From Bacteroidia bacterium (GTDB lineage Bacteria > Bacteroidota > Bacteroidia > Flavobacteriales_E > Vicingaceae), in the NCBI GenBank assembly GCA_030429925.1, contig JAUIGQ010000003.1:1-49570 (forward strand): a stretch of DNA of 49,570 nt, read 5' to 3'. Under the pieces are notes generated by a model. The model was not told where the DNA came from and did not search any database. It saw only the letters and a list, made by a program, of their open reading frames with translations. Below, in pieces: positions 40,223 to 48,289 of this stretch (positions are counted from its first letter, which is position 1; each line of letters opens with the position of its first letter). The position numbers and the translations under genes are program-made.

Positions 40223-41145
40223 TGGCAAAGAAGAATATAGCAGATCTTACGGACGATATTAACACAGTACTGGATCAAGTAGATCCGGGATCGATCTCTC
40301 CAGCGGAACTAAAAACGCTATTTGAATCGATCAGGGATAGCTTTGTTAATAGGATTGATCATCTCACCTTATTAGGCCTTAGAAAACATGATGAAAATAG
40401 AGCAGAGCCATATGTTGCAGATGAAATGGCTCACTTAAATGGTGCTCTTCATATCAACAGATCCGGATCCCAAGGAGCACTTTCAACCGCAAACTTCCTA
40501 CAAATCACTCCCGGAGTAATTCTCTATGATCTTCCACTGATCAATGGCAGTCAAAGCTTTGATCAATACGAGCTTGTTAGGTATGAAAATAGAGCTTTTC
40601 AGAAGCTCAATAACAACTCAGCTTGGGATGTGTATGATGAGTTTGAGTTTGATCAACTAAATGTTCCTCTTGGCTACTATGGCGAAGATTGGATCGGTGA
40701 TGGGATTTACAAGGATGGTATGGTTGTAAAGGCGACTGTGGGTGGAAGAGAAGTATATCTGAGGAATAACTCTGTCGAACCAATGAGATCCACTGACATA
40801 AGCGCAGAATGGATTGCCGGCAACTGGGATTATGTTGCTGATGCAAAAGAGGGTGGCCTAACTGCTTTAGGAGCAACCAAAACACTTGATGCAACTGATC
40901 ATGGCAAGACATTTTATGTAGAAGCTCAGAACAGTACAGTTTCAATTCCAATTGCCCTTCCTGATGGGTTTAATTGCAGGTTTGTGAGCTACGATACTAG
41001 CTATGTGGATTTTGTAGAAATAGGAGGATCGCTTGCATCAAATGCAAGCGGACATAAAAGACTTGCAGGTTATGGGCAAGTTAAATATGAGCAATATGCT
41101 GGAGGATTTAGAAAGATCACCGGTGACTTAATATCTGATGAATAA
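40222..41145 (+). CDS. Tail fibre-like protein
   Basis: A 307-residue protein with an N-terminal assembly-type segment (SISPAELKTLFESIRDSFVN) and beta-rich repeats (YELVRYENRAFQKLNNNSAW; DGMVVKATVGGREVYLRNNS) typical of fibre shafts. It lies next to the baseplate J-like gene. Fibre identity is by position and composition. The 5' and 3' ends overlap neighbouring genes by one base. Confidence 0.55.
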   Translation: MAKKNIADLTDDINTVLDQVDPGSISPAELKTLFESIRDSFVNRIDHLTLLGLRKHDENRAEPYVADEMAHLNGALHINRSGSQGALSTANFLQITPGVILYDLPLINGSQSFDQYELVRYENRAFQKLNNNSAWDVYDEFEFDQLNVPLGYYGEDWIGDGIYKDGMVVKATVGGREVYLRNNSVEPMRSTDISAEWIAGNWDYVADAKEGGLTALGATKTLDATDHGKTFYVEAQNSTVSIPIALPDGFNCRFVSYDTSYVDFVEIGGSLASNASGHKRLAGYGQVKYEQYAGGFRKITGDLISDE

Positions 41146-42005
41146 TGACTACAAAAGAAACCTATAATGAAATCGTTGAAGAAGTTCAAAGCAAAGCTGA
41201 ATTTGAAGATCTTCTTCCTGAGAATGATAATAGCACCAAATTACTTGCTGACTATTCTAGCAAAAGCAAAGTGGATCCATGGAGAGGAATTGCATGGGTA
41301 ATTGCCTCAATCATATCTGCCTTCAGATTGGACTTTGATAAATTCAAAGAGGATACCGGAGTTGAGGCAAGAAATAATAGAATCGGCACAGCTGATTGGT
41401 GGCTTGCTTCAGCCTACGCCTTTCAATATGGAGATTTTGTTGAAGTAATTAGTGGTAAAACTAACTATGCCGTGATCGATGAAGCAAAGCAAATTATCAC
41501 AAATGCTTCTCACCAAGTTAACGCTGGCATTAACCTAGTTAAGTGTGTTAAAGGTGAATTTCCTGATTTTGAACCATTGTCTGCAGCTGAAGCAAGCTCT
41601 TTGAGAAGTTACTACAAAAGAATTGCTCCTCCGGGAATATCTTATGCGGTGATATCTTCAGTTGCAGAGGAGATAAAGATTGTAGCCAATGTCTATTACA
41701 ATGGCAACAAAGATATAGCTACTGTTACAGCAAATGTAGAAGCAGCAATTGAGGACTATATCAAATATCTACCAGTAGAAGGTGAAAATAATATCTTCAA
41801 TGGAACCTTGGTCCAAAATGAACTAATTGATAAGGTACGATCCATCGAAGGTGTTAATGACTTTCAGCTGACCGAGATCTTAATCTCAGTTGATGGCCAA
41901 GACAAAGTCCCGGGAAGAACTTATCAGCCACTCTCTGGCTGGTTGAGGATGAAGGATGGTTTTCCCCTTTCTAACACTCTAACTTACTACGCGACTAATG
42001 TTTAG
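41145..42005 (+). CDS. Baseplate J-like wedge protein (Mu gp47-like)
   Basis: A 286-residue protein. The N-terminal KVDPWRGIAWVIASIISAFR helix, GTADWWLASAYAFQYGD and the C-terminal EDYIKYLPVEGENNIFNG, then EGVNDFQLTEILISVDG match baseplate J/gp47, which forms the wedges that trigger sheath contraction. It overlaps the next gene by eight bases. Confidence 0.75.
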   Translation: MTTKETYNEIVEEVQSKAEFEDLLPENDNSTKLLADYSSKSKVDPWRGIAWVIASIISAFRLDFDKFKEDTGVEARNNRIGTADWWLASAYAFQYGDFVEVISGKTNYAVIDEAKQIITNASHQVNAGINLVKCVKGEFPDFEPLSAAEASSLRSYYKRIAPPGISYAVISSVAEEIKIVANVYYNGNKDIATVTANVEAAIEDYIKYLPVEGENNIFNGTLVQNELIDKVRSIEGVNDFQLTEILISVDGQDKVPGRTYQPLSGWLRMKDGFPLSNTLTYYATNV

Positions 42006-42528
42006 TTATAACTTCTCCATACAAAAGTTAATAGAGCAGAATAGGAATCCATTTGTGATTGTAGGAAATATGATCACCTTTTGTCTTGCATTGTGCAAGC
42101 CATTACAAAGTTTAAAGGATGAAATGATGGCTTTTATCATTGGATCCATCGAAAAGGAGAAGTGGACCTTTCAAATTATGAGCATGGAGAAGCTGCTCAA
42201 TGATAAGTATGCTGTTAATCTACCTAACATCTACATTGAAACACTTTATGCTGCACAAGTCCATCCATTAGCAAATAGATTCGGAGGCAACTCCTTTTTA
42301 GGTGAAAGAGGAAGCATAAAAGGATTTCTCATTCCAACTAAAGAACAAGCTGTAGAAGCAACTGGAGTGAATGATCATTTTGTAATCTATGCTGATCAGG
42401 ATACAATTGATCAAAATGGTGAGGAGATAAAGAAAACCATTGACTACTATAAGTTTTCAGGCTTACGATACCAACTTAGAAGCCTTGATGATATAATTAT
42501 TAATCCAGACAAATTACTTTTTGAATAA
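41998..42528 (+). CDS. Tail protein following gpJ (gpI/gp48 position)
   Basis: A 176-residue protein after the J-like gene, the place of gpI or Mu gp48, which joins fibres to the baseplate. It is helical at the start (NRNPFVIVGNMITFCLALCK) and mixed later. No strong motif, so the role is from gene order. The start overlaps the J-like gene by eight bases, the stop overlaps the fibre gene by one. Confidence 0.5.
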   Translation: MFSYNFSIQKLIEQNRNPFVIVGNMITFCLALCKPLQSLKDEMMAFIIGSIEKEKWTFQIMSMEKLLNDKYAVNLPNIYIETLYAAQVHPLANRFGGNSFLGERGSIKGFLIPTKEQAVEATGVNDHFVIYADQDTIDQNGEEIKKTIDYYKFSGLRYQLRSLDDIIINPDKLLFE

Positions 42529-43421
42529 TGAACAAGCTAAACTACCCAGAAGGATTAGGCTATATCTTTTTGAGAAATCTTGAGATCTCATTCTTGCAAG
42601 ATGCAATCGATGGAGCCTTTGAAGGATTACTGCATACCTTTTCTGACTCATCTGAAGCCAAGAATGGAATAATTCTCTCAGGTTGTGAAATAACCGAGAA
42701 TGCGGGCACTTATGATATCACTGCAGGATATATTTATCTATTAGGTGAGATCTTTAAAGTAAATGCTCAGCAAATTGTTTCCGGAGGCGATACTGTCTAC
42801 TTTGATATAGAACAAACGGACTTTGATGATCAATGGCCATCACCAATTGAAGGAGGAGGTGATCATCAAACAAGAAAGCAAAGAATAGCCAAGCTAGTTA
42901 AATCAGCAGCACCTCCAAATGATCGCATGGATGTCACAGCACCAACTCTTGAAACCAAGATAATGAACGCAGCTCACCCTGCAGGCCATCCAATTTGGTT
43001 TGACCCGAGATTAAAGGGTGAGGTTATGACTGATTACTTCAATATGTCTAGTGGAGAAGGTTTAGTTGGAAAAAAGTATGAAGGATGGATTGTATTAGGA
43101 GTATATTCTGGAACAGAAGCTTACAAAGGGAAATGCCTAGTGAACCTTGATTTGGCTGATGGAGACTTTGATGCAGTTGGAGATAGTGGTGGAGAAAAAA
43201 CACATCAGCTGACAGTTGCTGAAATGCCTATTCATAATCATGATCAAATCTATAGGGGTTTCCCAGGCGGTGCTCAAGTTCAGTCAGGATCAGGTGGAGC
43301 AATTACTACGGAGAATCAGCCTACCGGCGACGCTGGCGGTGATACACCACACAACAATATGCAACCATTCATTGTGGCAGCTTTGATTTGCAGAAAGGAC
43401 CCTAATGGATTCTATGTTTAG
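42528..43421 (+). CDS. Tail fibre with collar-type C-terminus
   Basis: A 297-residue protein. The C-terminal VAEMPIHNHDQ, G-rich loop and HNNMQPFIVAALICRKD form the classic phage tail collar motif ('aeMP.HnH...NnmqPf'). The N-terminal half (SGCEITENAGTYDITAGYIY) is fibre-like. It is the last structural gene of the rightward arm and probably determines receptor binding. A host-range gene by position; no invertible repeats are seen nearby. Confidence 0.82.
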   Translation: MNKLNYPEGLGYIFLRNLEISFLQDAIDGAFEGLLHTFSDSSEAKNGIILSGCEITENAGTYDITAGYIYLLGEIFKVNAQQIVSGGDTVYFDIEQTDFDDQWPSPIEGGGDHQTRKQRIAKLVKSAAPPNDRMDVTAPTLETKIMNAAHPAGHPIWFDPRLKGEVMTDYFNMSSGEGLVGKKYEGWIVLGVYSGTEAYKGKCLVNLDLADGDFDAVGDSGGEKTHQLTVAEMPIHNHDQIYRGFPGGAQVQSGSGGAITTENQPTGDAGGDTPHNNMQPFIVAALICRKDPNGFYV

Positions 43422-43443
43422 TATTTAATCAAAACTATATATA

Positions 43444-44262
43444 ATGAAGAGTGTGACGACTCCGGAGTTAAAAACTCCTATCTCCTACTATGGAGGCAAG
43501 CAAAGTATGATCAAGGATATCTTGCCCCTGATCCCAGACCATAAAATTTATGTTGAGCCCTTTTTTGGTGGAGGAGCCATCTTTTGGGCCAAGAAGCCAT
43601 CTGATATTGAAGTGATCAATGATGTGAACATGAACATCATAAACTTCAATTTGGTCCTGAAGCATAGTTACTTCGAGCTCAAGAAGAAACTAGAATCCAC
43701 TCTCCATAGCAGAGAGACATATAAAAAGGCTCTGATCATCTATGAATGTCCATGGCTGTTTGATGAGCAACCGGTTGTCCGGGCATGGGCCTTCTATACT
43801 TTGACTCAGCAAGGATTTGCTTCAAAGATTGGAACGTGGGGTTATGATCGATCCGGATCAACTAGTAAGAAGATCTCAAACAAAATAGACCAATTCACAG
43901 AAGATCTAAGCGAAAGGCTTAGGTTAGTCCAAATAGAGCAAAATGATGCGTGTAAGGTTATTAAAAGCCGAGATACAAAGGAATCATTCATCTATGCAGA
44001 TCCGCCATACGTTGGAACAAACCAAGGTCATTATGGAGGCTACACTGAGGAGCACTTTGAAGAGCTGCTCAACACTCTAAATTCATTGGAGGGAAAGTTT
44101 CTGCTCAGTTCATATCCATCAGAGCAGCTAGACTATCACATCCAAAAGAATGGATGGCACACAAAGCATCTAACTAAGACATTGAGTGCATCAAATGGAG
44201 CAAACCAGAAAACAAGAAAAAAAAAGACTGAAGTATTAACTGCGAATTACCCAATTGAATAA
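43444..44262 (+). CDS. D12-class DNA N6-adenine methyltransferase (Dam-like)
   Basis: A 272-residue Dam-family enzyme. SYYGGKQSMIKDILPLIP at the start, the AdoMet motif EPFFGGGAIF at 38-47, and the catalytic DPPYVG at 186-191 are visible. No restriction enzyme is present, so it is an orphan methylase. It could protect phage DNA from host restriction or influence phage gene control, like Mu mom but by a different chemistry. It lies in the late arm, 22 bases after the fibre gene. Confidence 0.93.
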   Translation: MKSVTTPELKTPISYYGGKQSMIKDILPLIPDHKIYVEPFFGGGAIFWAKKPSDIEVINDVNMNIINFNLVLKHSYFELKKKLESTLHSRETYKKALIIYECPWLFDEQPVVRAWAFYTLTQQGFASKIGTWGYDRSGSTSKKISNKIDQFTEDLSERLRLVQIEQNDACKVIKSRDTKESFIYADPPYVGTNQGHYGGYTEEHFEELLNTLNSLEGKFLLSSYPSEQLDYHIQKNGWHTKHLTKTLSASNGANQKTRKKKTEVLTANYPIE

Positions 44263-44267
44263 AAAGG

Positions 44268-44382
44268 CCCTCGGGCGAGTTGTCACACTCTTTAATAGAC
44301 AAAAGTCCAATCAAGTGAACTCACTCGGAGTTCAACGCCCGAGGGTAATTCTTATGATTGGACTTTTTAGAGAGTGTGACAA
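44268..44382 (+). other. Pseudoknotted inverted-repeat element near the right end
   Basis: Four perfect pairings fill 115 bases: A CCCTCGGGCG (44268-44277) with 44336-44345; B TTGTCACACTCT (44280-44291) with 44371-44382; C AAAAGTCCAATCA (44301-44313) with 44355-44367; D TGAACTC (44316-44322) with 44328-44334. Order is A B C D D' A' C' B', so A-A' crosses B and C: a pseudoknot. It lies six bases after the methylase stop and 42 bases before the last small gene. Confidence 0.75.
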
Positions 44383-44424
44383 TGTAAAAGTATACCTTAG
44401 TAATCTAATTATAAAATCGAAATT

Positions 44425-44628
44425 ATGTTTATTCAATTAACAGGAATTGGCAATACTGACCCTACGCTTGTCAATGCAGACAATATTGCCAAAATAGAAA
44501 ATGTAAATGGCAAGTCAAGAATAAGTTATAATACCTCAGGTCCAAGTGGTGGTTTGATATCTGAACAATTTGAGGAAGACATCAATACTATCTATCAAAG
44601 GCTTAAAGCTATTAATGCTATAAAATAA
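44425..44628 (+). CDS. Small right-end phage protein, unknown
   Basis: A 67-residue protein (FIQLTGIGNTDPTLVNADNI, then ISEQFEEDINTIYQRLKAIN). The two-strand start with 'VNADNI' is reminiscent of small regulators such as FlbD, but similarity is weak. It is the last gene before the right-end transposase sites and lies downstream of the pseudoknot element, which may control its translation. Confidence 0.55.
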   Translation: MFIQLTGIGNTDPTLVNADNIAKIENVNGKSRISYNTSGPSGGLISEQFEEDINTIYQRLKAINAIK

Positions 44629-44637
44629 ATTCAAAAC

Positions 44638-44673
44638 GGACATTCGGTTTTGAAAAAGTGGACATTCGGTTTT
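44638..44673. repeat. Right-end transposase sites R1 and R2
   Basis: Two copies of GGACATTCGGTTTT at 44638-44651 and 44660-44673, spaced 22 bp (two DNA turns). Reversed, they are AAAACCGAATGTCC, differing from the left-end sites by one base (A to C at the sixth position). They mark the prophage right end together with CCGACTATA just outside. Confidence 0.8.
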
Positions 44674-44795
44674 GCCGACTATACTTTACAACTGAAATAC
44701 CTATTTTGTCTACAGCTAATTACTCCTAGTTCAACTTGATGCGAAAAGTAAAATAGATCCATCTAGGCAACTGATTATTAGCAATCTATCACCCA

Positions 44796-45362
44796 ATGGA
44801 GCTCAACGAAAAAGAAATTGAATTTCTCACCCAAAAAGAATGGGTCGACATAAAGACTAAAGTCTTCGATCAACTTTACAAGAAGTTCACAGCACTTGGA
44901 AAGGAGTTTCAGATTCGGTATTCTGACAATTTCCCTACAAGTAAAAATGCAAAAGTGAGTCGTGGTGAATATCACCAAGGATATCCTTATATGGTTTTAG
45001 ACTATCCAAGAATATTTGAACTGAACAATGTACTCGCCTTCCGACTTCTGTTCTGGTGGGGAAATTATATTAGCTGCACACTTCACTTGAAGGGAGAGCA
45101 TCTAAAACAACATTCTCACAAAATGAGTCTCTTGTTTGATCTACTCAAAAAGGAAAAGATCAAAACGTATATCAGTATAGAAGGAGACGAATGGGATCAT
45201 GATCTTGAAAGTTCCAGCTATTGTCAATTGGATGACTTTAACAATAGTATTGATCTGGATTCCTTTTTGAAGATATCATTTCGTCTCCCCCTTGAAGAAA
45301 TAAATAACTTAGACCAATTCACTAAAAACTGCGAAAACATATTGCTAAAAACACTACTATGA
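44796..45362 (+). CDS. Host hypothetical protein next to thioesterase
   Basis: A 188-residue protein, host-side of the prophage right end. It is soluble, rich in charged and aromatic residues (LLFWWGNYISCTLHLKGEHL). It overlaps the thioesterase start by four bases (ATGA), indicating one operon. Not recognised. Because the prophage end lies about 110 bases upstream, its promoter may have been separated from distal control sites. Confidence 0.6.
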   Translation: MELNEKEIEFLTQKEWVDIKTKVFDQLYKKFTALGKEFQIRYSDNFPTSKNAKVSRGEYHQGYPYMVLDYPRIFELNNVLAFRLLFWWGNYISCTLHLKGEHLKQHSHKMSLLFDLLKKEKIKTYISIEGDEWDHDLESSSYCQLDDFNNSIDLDSFLKISFRLPLEEINNLDQFTKNCENILLKTLL

Positions 45363-45796
45363 AAGATTTTGACCTCAGTAAGTTTCGCCATAAGACAGAG
45401 TTGAATGTCCGCTTTATGGATGTTGATGCTTTACAGCATGTGAACAATGCCAGATATCTCAACTTTTTGGAAGAAAGCAGGTTGGCATATTCTGAAGAGG
45501 TGCTGGGTATGTATAAAGATCTTAGTGAGATGAATGTAGTCGTTGCTCGCATTGAGATCGATTTTCTAAGACCCATTACTTTCAAAGAAAAAGTTGTGAT
45601 CTATACTAGAGTCGCCAAGATCGGAAATAGCAGTTTCACTTTCGAAAGTATCATTTGCGCACAACTGAATGATAAGATCATTCCTTCTGCGCGCTCTGTA
45701 CAAATAGTGGTTGCTTTCGACCTGAAAACTCAGAAATCAATCCCGCTTCCCGATGATATAAAAAAGAAAGTTGAAGCTTATGAAGGCTCAAATTGA
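45359..45796 (+). CDS. Acyl-CoA thioesterase (hotdog, YbgC/4HBT type)
   Basis: A 145-residue hotdog protein. The motif RFMDVDALQHVNNARYLNFL carries the conserved Asp and His-Asn-Asn of 4HBT/YbgC thioesterases, followed by the hotdog helix EESRLAYSEE. It hydrolyses acyl-CoA or aryl-CoA thioesters; the substrate is unclear. Confidence 0.9.
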   Translation: MKDFDLSKFRHKTELNVRFMDVDALQHVNNARYLNFLEESRLAYSEEVLGMYKDLSEMNVVVARIEIDFLRPITFKEKVVIYTRVAKIGNSSFTFESIICAQLNDKIIPSARSVQIVVAFDLKTQKSIPLPDDIKKKVEAYEGSN

Positions 45797-45831
45797 TTTG
45801 CAACTTTAAAAAGAGTTTCTATCTTTAAAAA

Positions 45832-46314
45832 GTGAAGTACAGATATTTGACATATCAGGAATTCAGTGTAGTAGAGGATGACTTCTCAAATTTCCTTTAC
45901 GACCAAGGCTTCAATCGCTATGAGTGGAACATCTTGCAAGATCAAGATTCCGAGCAAGCTCTTTCCCTCTTGGGTGATTATAGTGATCGCATATTTGATC
46001 GATTGGTCAAGGATGTTCAATATCTGGAATTTCGCTCCGACAAGCAGCTAAGGGCAATTGAATGTCACACTGATCATATGGTCTCCATTGGTATTCAAGT
46101 TCCCGATAAGTCTACTTTAAATCTAACTGATATCTCCAGCCTTATTGAGTTGAACAAAAGAGACACAGAACCCTATAGATGTTTCAAAGAGATCTATCAC
46201 TACAATACAGATAGAGATCATGAGATCTTTGACTTGATAGAAGCAGGCTGCTATGTTGTAGATTCCTCCGTCTTTGAACAGCTGAATCTTCTAAGGGTTA
46301 GCTTTCAAAATTAA
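45832..46314 (+). CDS. DUF6495-like protein, GTG start
   Basis: A 160-residue protein beginning at a GTG with MKYRYLTYQEFS, which matches the normal start of the Bacteroidota DUF6495 family, so GTG is preferred to a later ATG. FDRLVKDVQYLEFRSDKQLR is the most conserved-looking part. Function unknown. Confidence 0.7.
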   Translation: MKYRYLTYQEFSVVEDDFSNFLYDQGFNRYEWNILQDQDSEQALSLLGDYSDRIFDRLVKDVQYLEFRSDKQLRAIECHTDHMVSIGIQVPDKSTLNLTDISSLIELNKRDTEPYRCFKEIYHYNTDRDHEIFDLIEAGCYVVDSSVFEQLNLLRVSFQN

Positions 46315-46337
46315 GAAAGGAGTGTGCTGACTTCAAG

Positions 46338-46354
46338 ACTTCGACAAGCTCAGT
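46338..46354. repeat. Short REP-like sequence after the DUF6495 gene
   Basis: ACTTCGACAAGCTCAGTC (ending at 46355), reverse GAGCTTGTCGAAGT, is a word commonly seen as a dispersed short repeat in bacterial intergenic DNA. It sits between convergent genes and with neighbouring bases forms a loose hairpin. Confidence 0.45.
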
Positions 46355-46409
46355 CCGGCGGAGCCTCAGTCAGTGAAATTTCCAATCAAGCTTCTGTATA
46401 TCTGATTTT

Positions 46410-47669
46410 CTAATTATCAGTCTCTCTGTATTTCCGTTTATCTCTTTCTCTGATCTCTAAAAGCTGTTCTTTGGGGTCTGTGCTACCTATGTCCTTTAAC
46501 TTCTGAACCTGTAATACCAATGGTTCGTCAGAGAAATATTCATCTCTTAAATAATGGATGAACTTTAGCAGTCGAAATGGAGTAAACCATTGTAAAAACC
46601 GACTTTGGAAAGACTCCTTGTCTTTGCTTTGAGCCATCAGCTTCTTCCAAACCTCTTCCCAATTGTCATCTTTCAGAAATTCCTTGAACTCTTTTCCAAT
46701 TTCAGGTAGCTCTGGGTAGGAACTATTGATAATATCAATCAATTCCTTCAATAGTTCAAACGATCTGGATGAGTAGGTCAAACGTAGATCCTTTCTTCTT
46801 TCTTGATGGTCCGCAATTGCTCTGCCTGTGCCAAAAGGAACTCTATCAGATATTCTAGGAGAGGGAAATACAGTTGATTCATAAAGTTCATCAAGGTCTT
46901 CCTTTATCAAATACTTCTGGAGAAAATAAAAATCTTCACCGGCCTTTCTTTTGTTCATGCCCCCTTCTCTAGCATATGCAAGAGCTTTTACTGCCATAGA
47001 AGACCCAACAGTGTAACGATCATAAGGAATTCCTATATGGTTCATGGCCCATTTGAAATACCTTAAATGCAGTTCGTAGAGTGTAATTGCCTCGTAGATC
47101 TCTTCTGCATACATCTCTCCTTCTAAGGGATGCTCAAAGTGTATGCTTACAGCTCCTTTCGACTTCTTCTGTAAAAAATAATTTTCGATAGCAGCTAAGT
47201 AACTATTTGAAACGGTGCAATCTCCATCTAAGCAGATTATAATGCCATTTGGCTGTTTGGCTGTCATCGATCTCCTAACAGCCTCATCCATGCCGATCTT
47301 CCTGGCAATGCCAACACCGGCCTCCTTAGAACTTAGGTTGTTCTCTTCAATGATATGAAGCTTGAAGAAAGGTTCATTCTCCTTTTGCCAGCTTCTAAGC
47401 GCCCTAGCACTCTTTTGATTGTGCTCAATTGCTTCTTCATCCTCTAAAGAAGAGTTAAAGACAATAAGTACTTCTATTCCGGAGCTAGGTCGATTGCATT
47501 CTAGAAGTGAATCCAAACACTTTAATAAAGCTTCTTCCTTAAAAACAGGGATAACAACGAAAATTGCCGCATTGTCGGCAACCTCTTCCATGACCAATCT
47601 TGGCCTTATGGCGAATTTATGAAGATAGTCTTCCAGCCTTCTTAAGGATACAGCCTGCTTTTCTGCCAT
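46410..47669 (-). CDS. Glycosyltransferase family 2 protein
   Basis: A 419-residue GT-A fold protein. The first strand IFVVIPVFKEEALLKCLDSL (about 31-50), the metal-binding acidic pair in CLDGDCTVSN, and a later AGEDFYFLQKYL region are typical of GT2 enzymes. No membrane helix is present, so it probably acts at the cytoplasmic side. It overlaps pdxH by 28 bases and closes a leftward cluster with a GT9 gene, suggesting surface glycan synthesis. Confidence 0.85.
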   Translation of the reverse strand: MAEKQAVSLRRLEDYLHKFAIRPRLVMEEVADNAAIFVVIPVFKEEALLKCLDSLLECNRPSSGIEVLIVFNSSLEDEEAIEHNQKSARALRSWQKENEPFFKLHIIEENNLSSKEAGVGIARKIGMDEAVRRSMTAKQPNGIIICLDGDCTVSNSYLAAIENYFLQKKSKGAVSIHFEHPLEGEMYAEEIYEAITLYELHLRYFKWAMNHIGIPYDRYTVGSSMAVKALAYAREGGMNKRKAGEDFYFLQKYLIKEDLDELYESTVFPSPRISDRVPFGTGRAIADHQERRKDLRLTYSSRSFELLKELIDIINSSYPELPEIGKEFKEFLKDDNWEEVWKKLMAQSKDKESFQSRFLQWFTPFRLLKFIHYLRDEYFSDEPLVLQVQKLKDIGSTDPKEQLLEIRERDKRKYRETDN

Positions 47670-48289
47670 TTTCCATCCTTCAACTCATAAGCTATTCTAT
47701 CGTGCAGTCGGCTTGGTCTGCCTTGCCAGAATTCATAATAATAGGGCTTAGCCAGGTATCCGCCCCAGAAATCAGGTCGATGCACTTCTTTTCCCTCAAA
47801 CTCCTTTGTTAAACGCTCTACCTCTGCTTCTAAATGAGCCCTGCTTTCAAGTCGGGCACTTTGTTTTGAAGCCCAAGCTCCAATTCTGCTTTCTCTAGGT
47901 CGAGACATAAAATACTCGTCTGATTCAACTTTATTTAGCTTTTCAACCTTCACTTTTATCCTTAGTTGTCGGTCTAGATCTGCCCAAAAGAAATTCACTG
48001 CTGCCTGATGATGTTCCGCCAACTCCTTTCCTTTATTACTTCCGTAATTGGTAAAGAACTGCAATCCCTCTTCATAGATATCTCTTATCAAAACCACTCT
48101 GCTATCAACCTCTCCATTAGCGTAAGTAGAAATAGTAAAAGCATTGGCATCCTTGATCTCAGACTCTATTGCTTGATGAAGCCAATCTCTAAACAAAACG
48201 ATTGGATCATCCGGGCAGCTCGCTTCACTCAATTCAACATTGGCAAAATCTCTTCTTAAATTCTTCACCTTATTTCTGATCTCATCCAT
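47642..48289 (-). CDS. pdxH: Pyridoxamine 5'-phosphate oxidase
   Basis: PdxH oxidises pyridoxine or pyridoxamine 5'-phosphate to pyridoxal phosphate with FMN. The 215-residue protein shows the family start, NAFTISTYANGEVDSRVVLI, the FMN site RVVLIRDIYEEGLQFFTNYG, and the C-terminal PDFWGGYLAKPYYYEFWQGR and RLHDR signature. Length is normal. It is coupled to both flanking glycosyltransferase genes by short overlaps. Confidence 0.97.
   Translation of the reverse strand: MDEIRNKVKNLRRDFANVELSEASCPDDPIVLFRDWLHQAIESEIKDANAFTISTYANGEVDSRVVLIRDIYEEGLQFFTNYGSNKGKELAEHHQAAVNFFWADLDRQLRIKVKVEKLNKVESDEYFMSRPRESRIGAWASKQSARLESRAHLEAEVERLTKEFEGKEVHRPDFWGGYLAKPYYYEFWQGRPSRLHDRIAYELKDGKWQKSRLYP

Noticed and set aside
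42528-44262. Invertible tail-fibre cassette or diversity-generating retroelement
   Set aside because: No inverted crossover sites, invertase, duplicated fibre end or reverse transcriptase are present.
44268-44382. HDV-like self-cleaving ribozyme
   Set aside because: The helix order matches, but there is no P4 helix, no G at the expected cleavage-side position of the first helix, and no catalytic C-containing junction before the last strand.
44255-44440. A 61-residue protein gene
   Set aside because: The frame runs through the pseudoknot element and overlaps the methylase end; composition gives no protein-like pattern.
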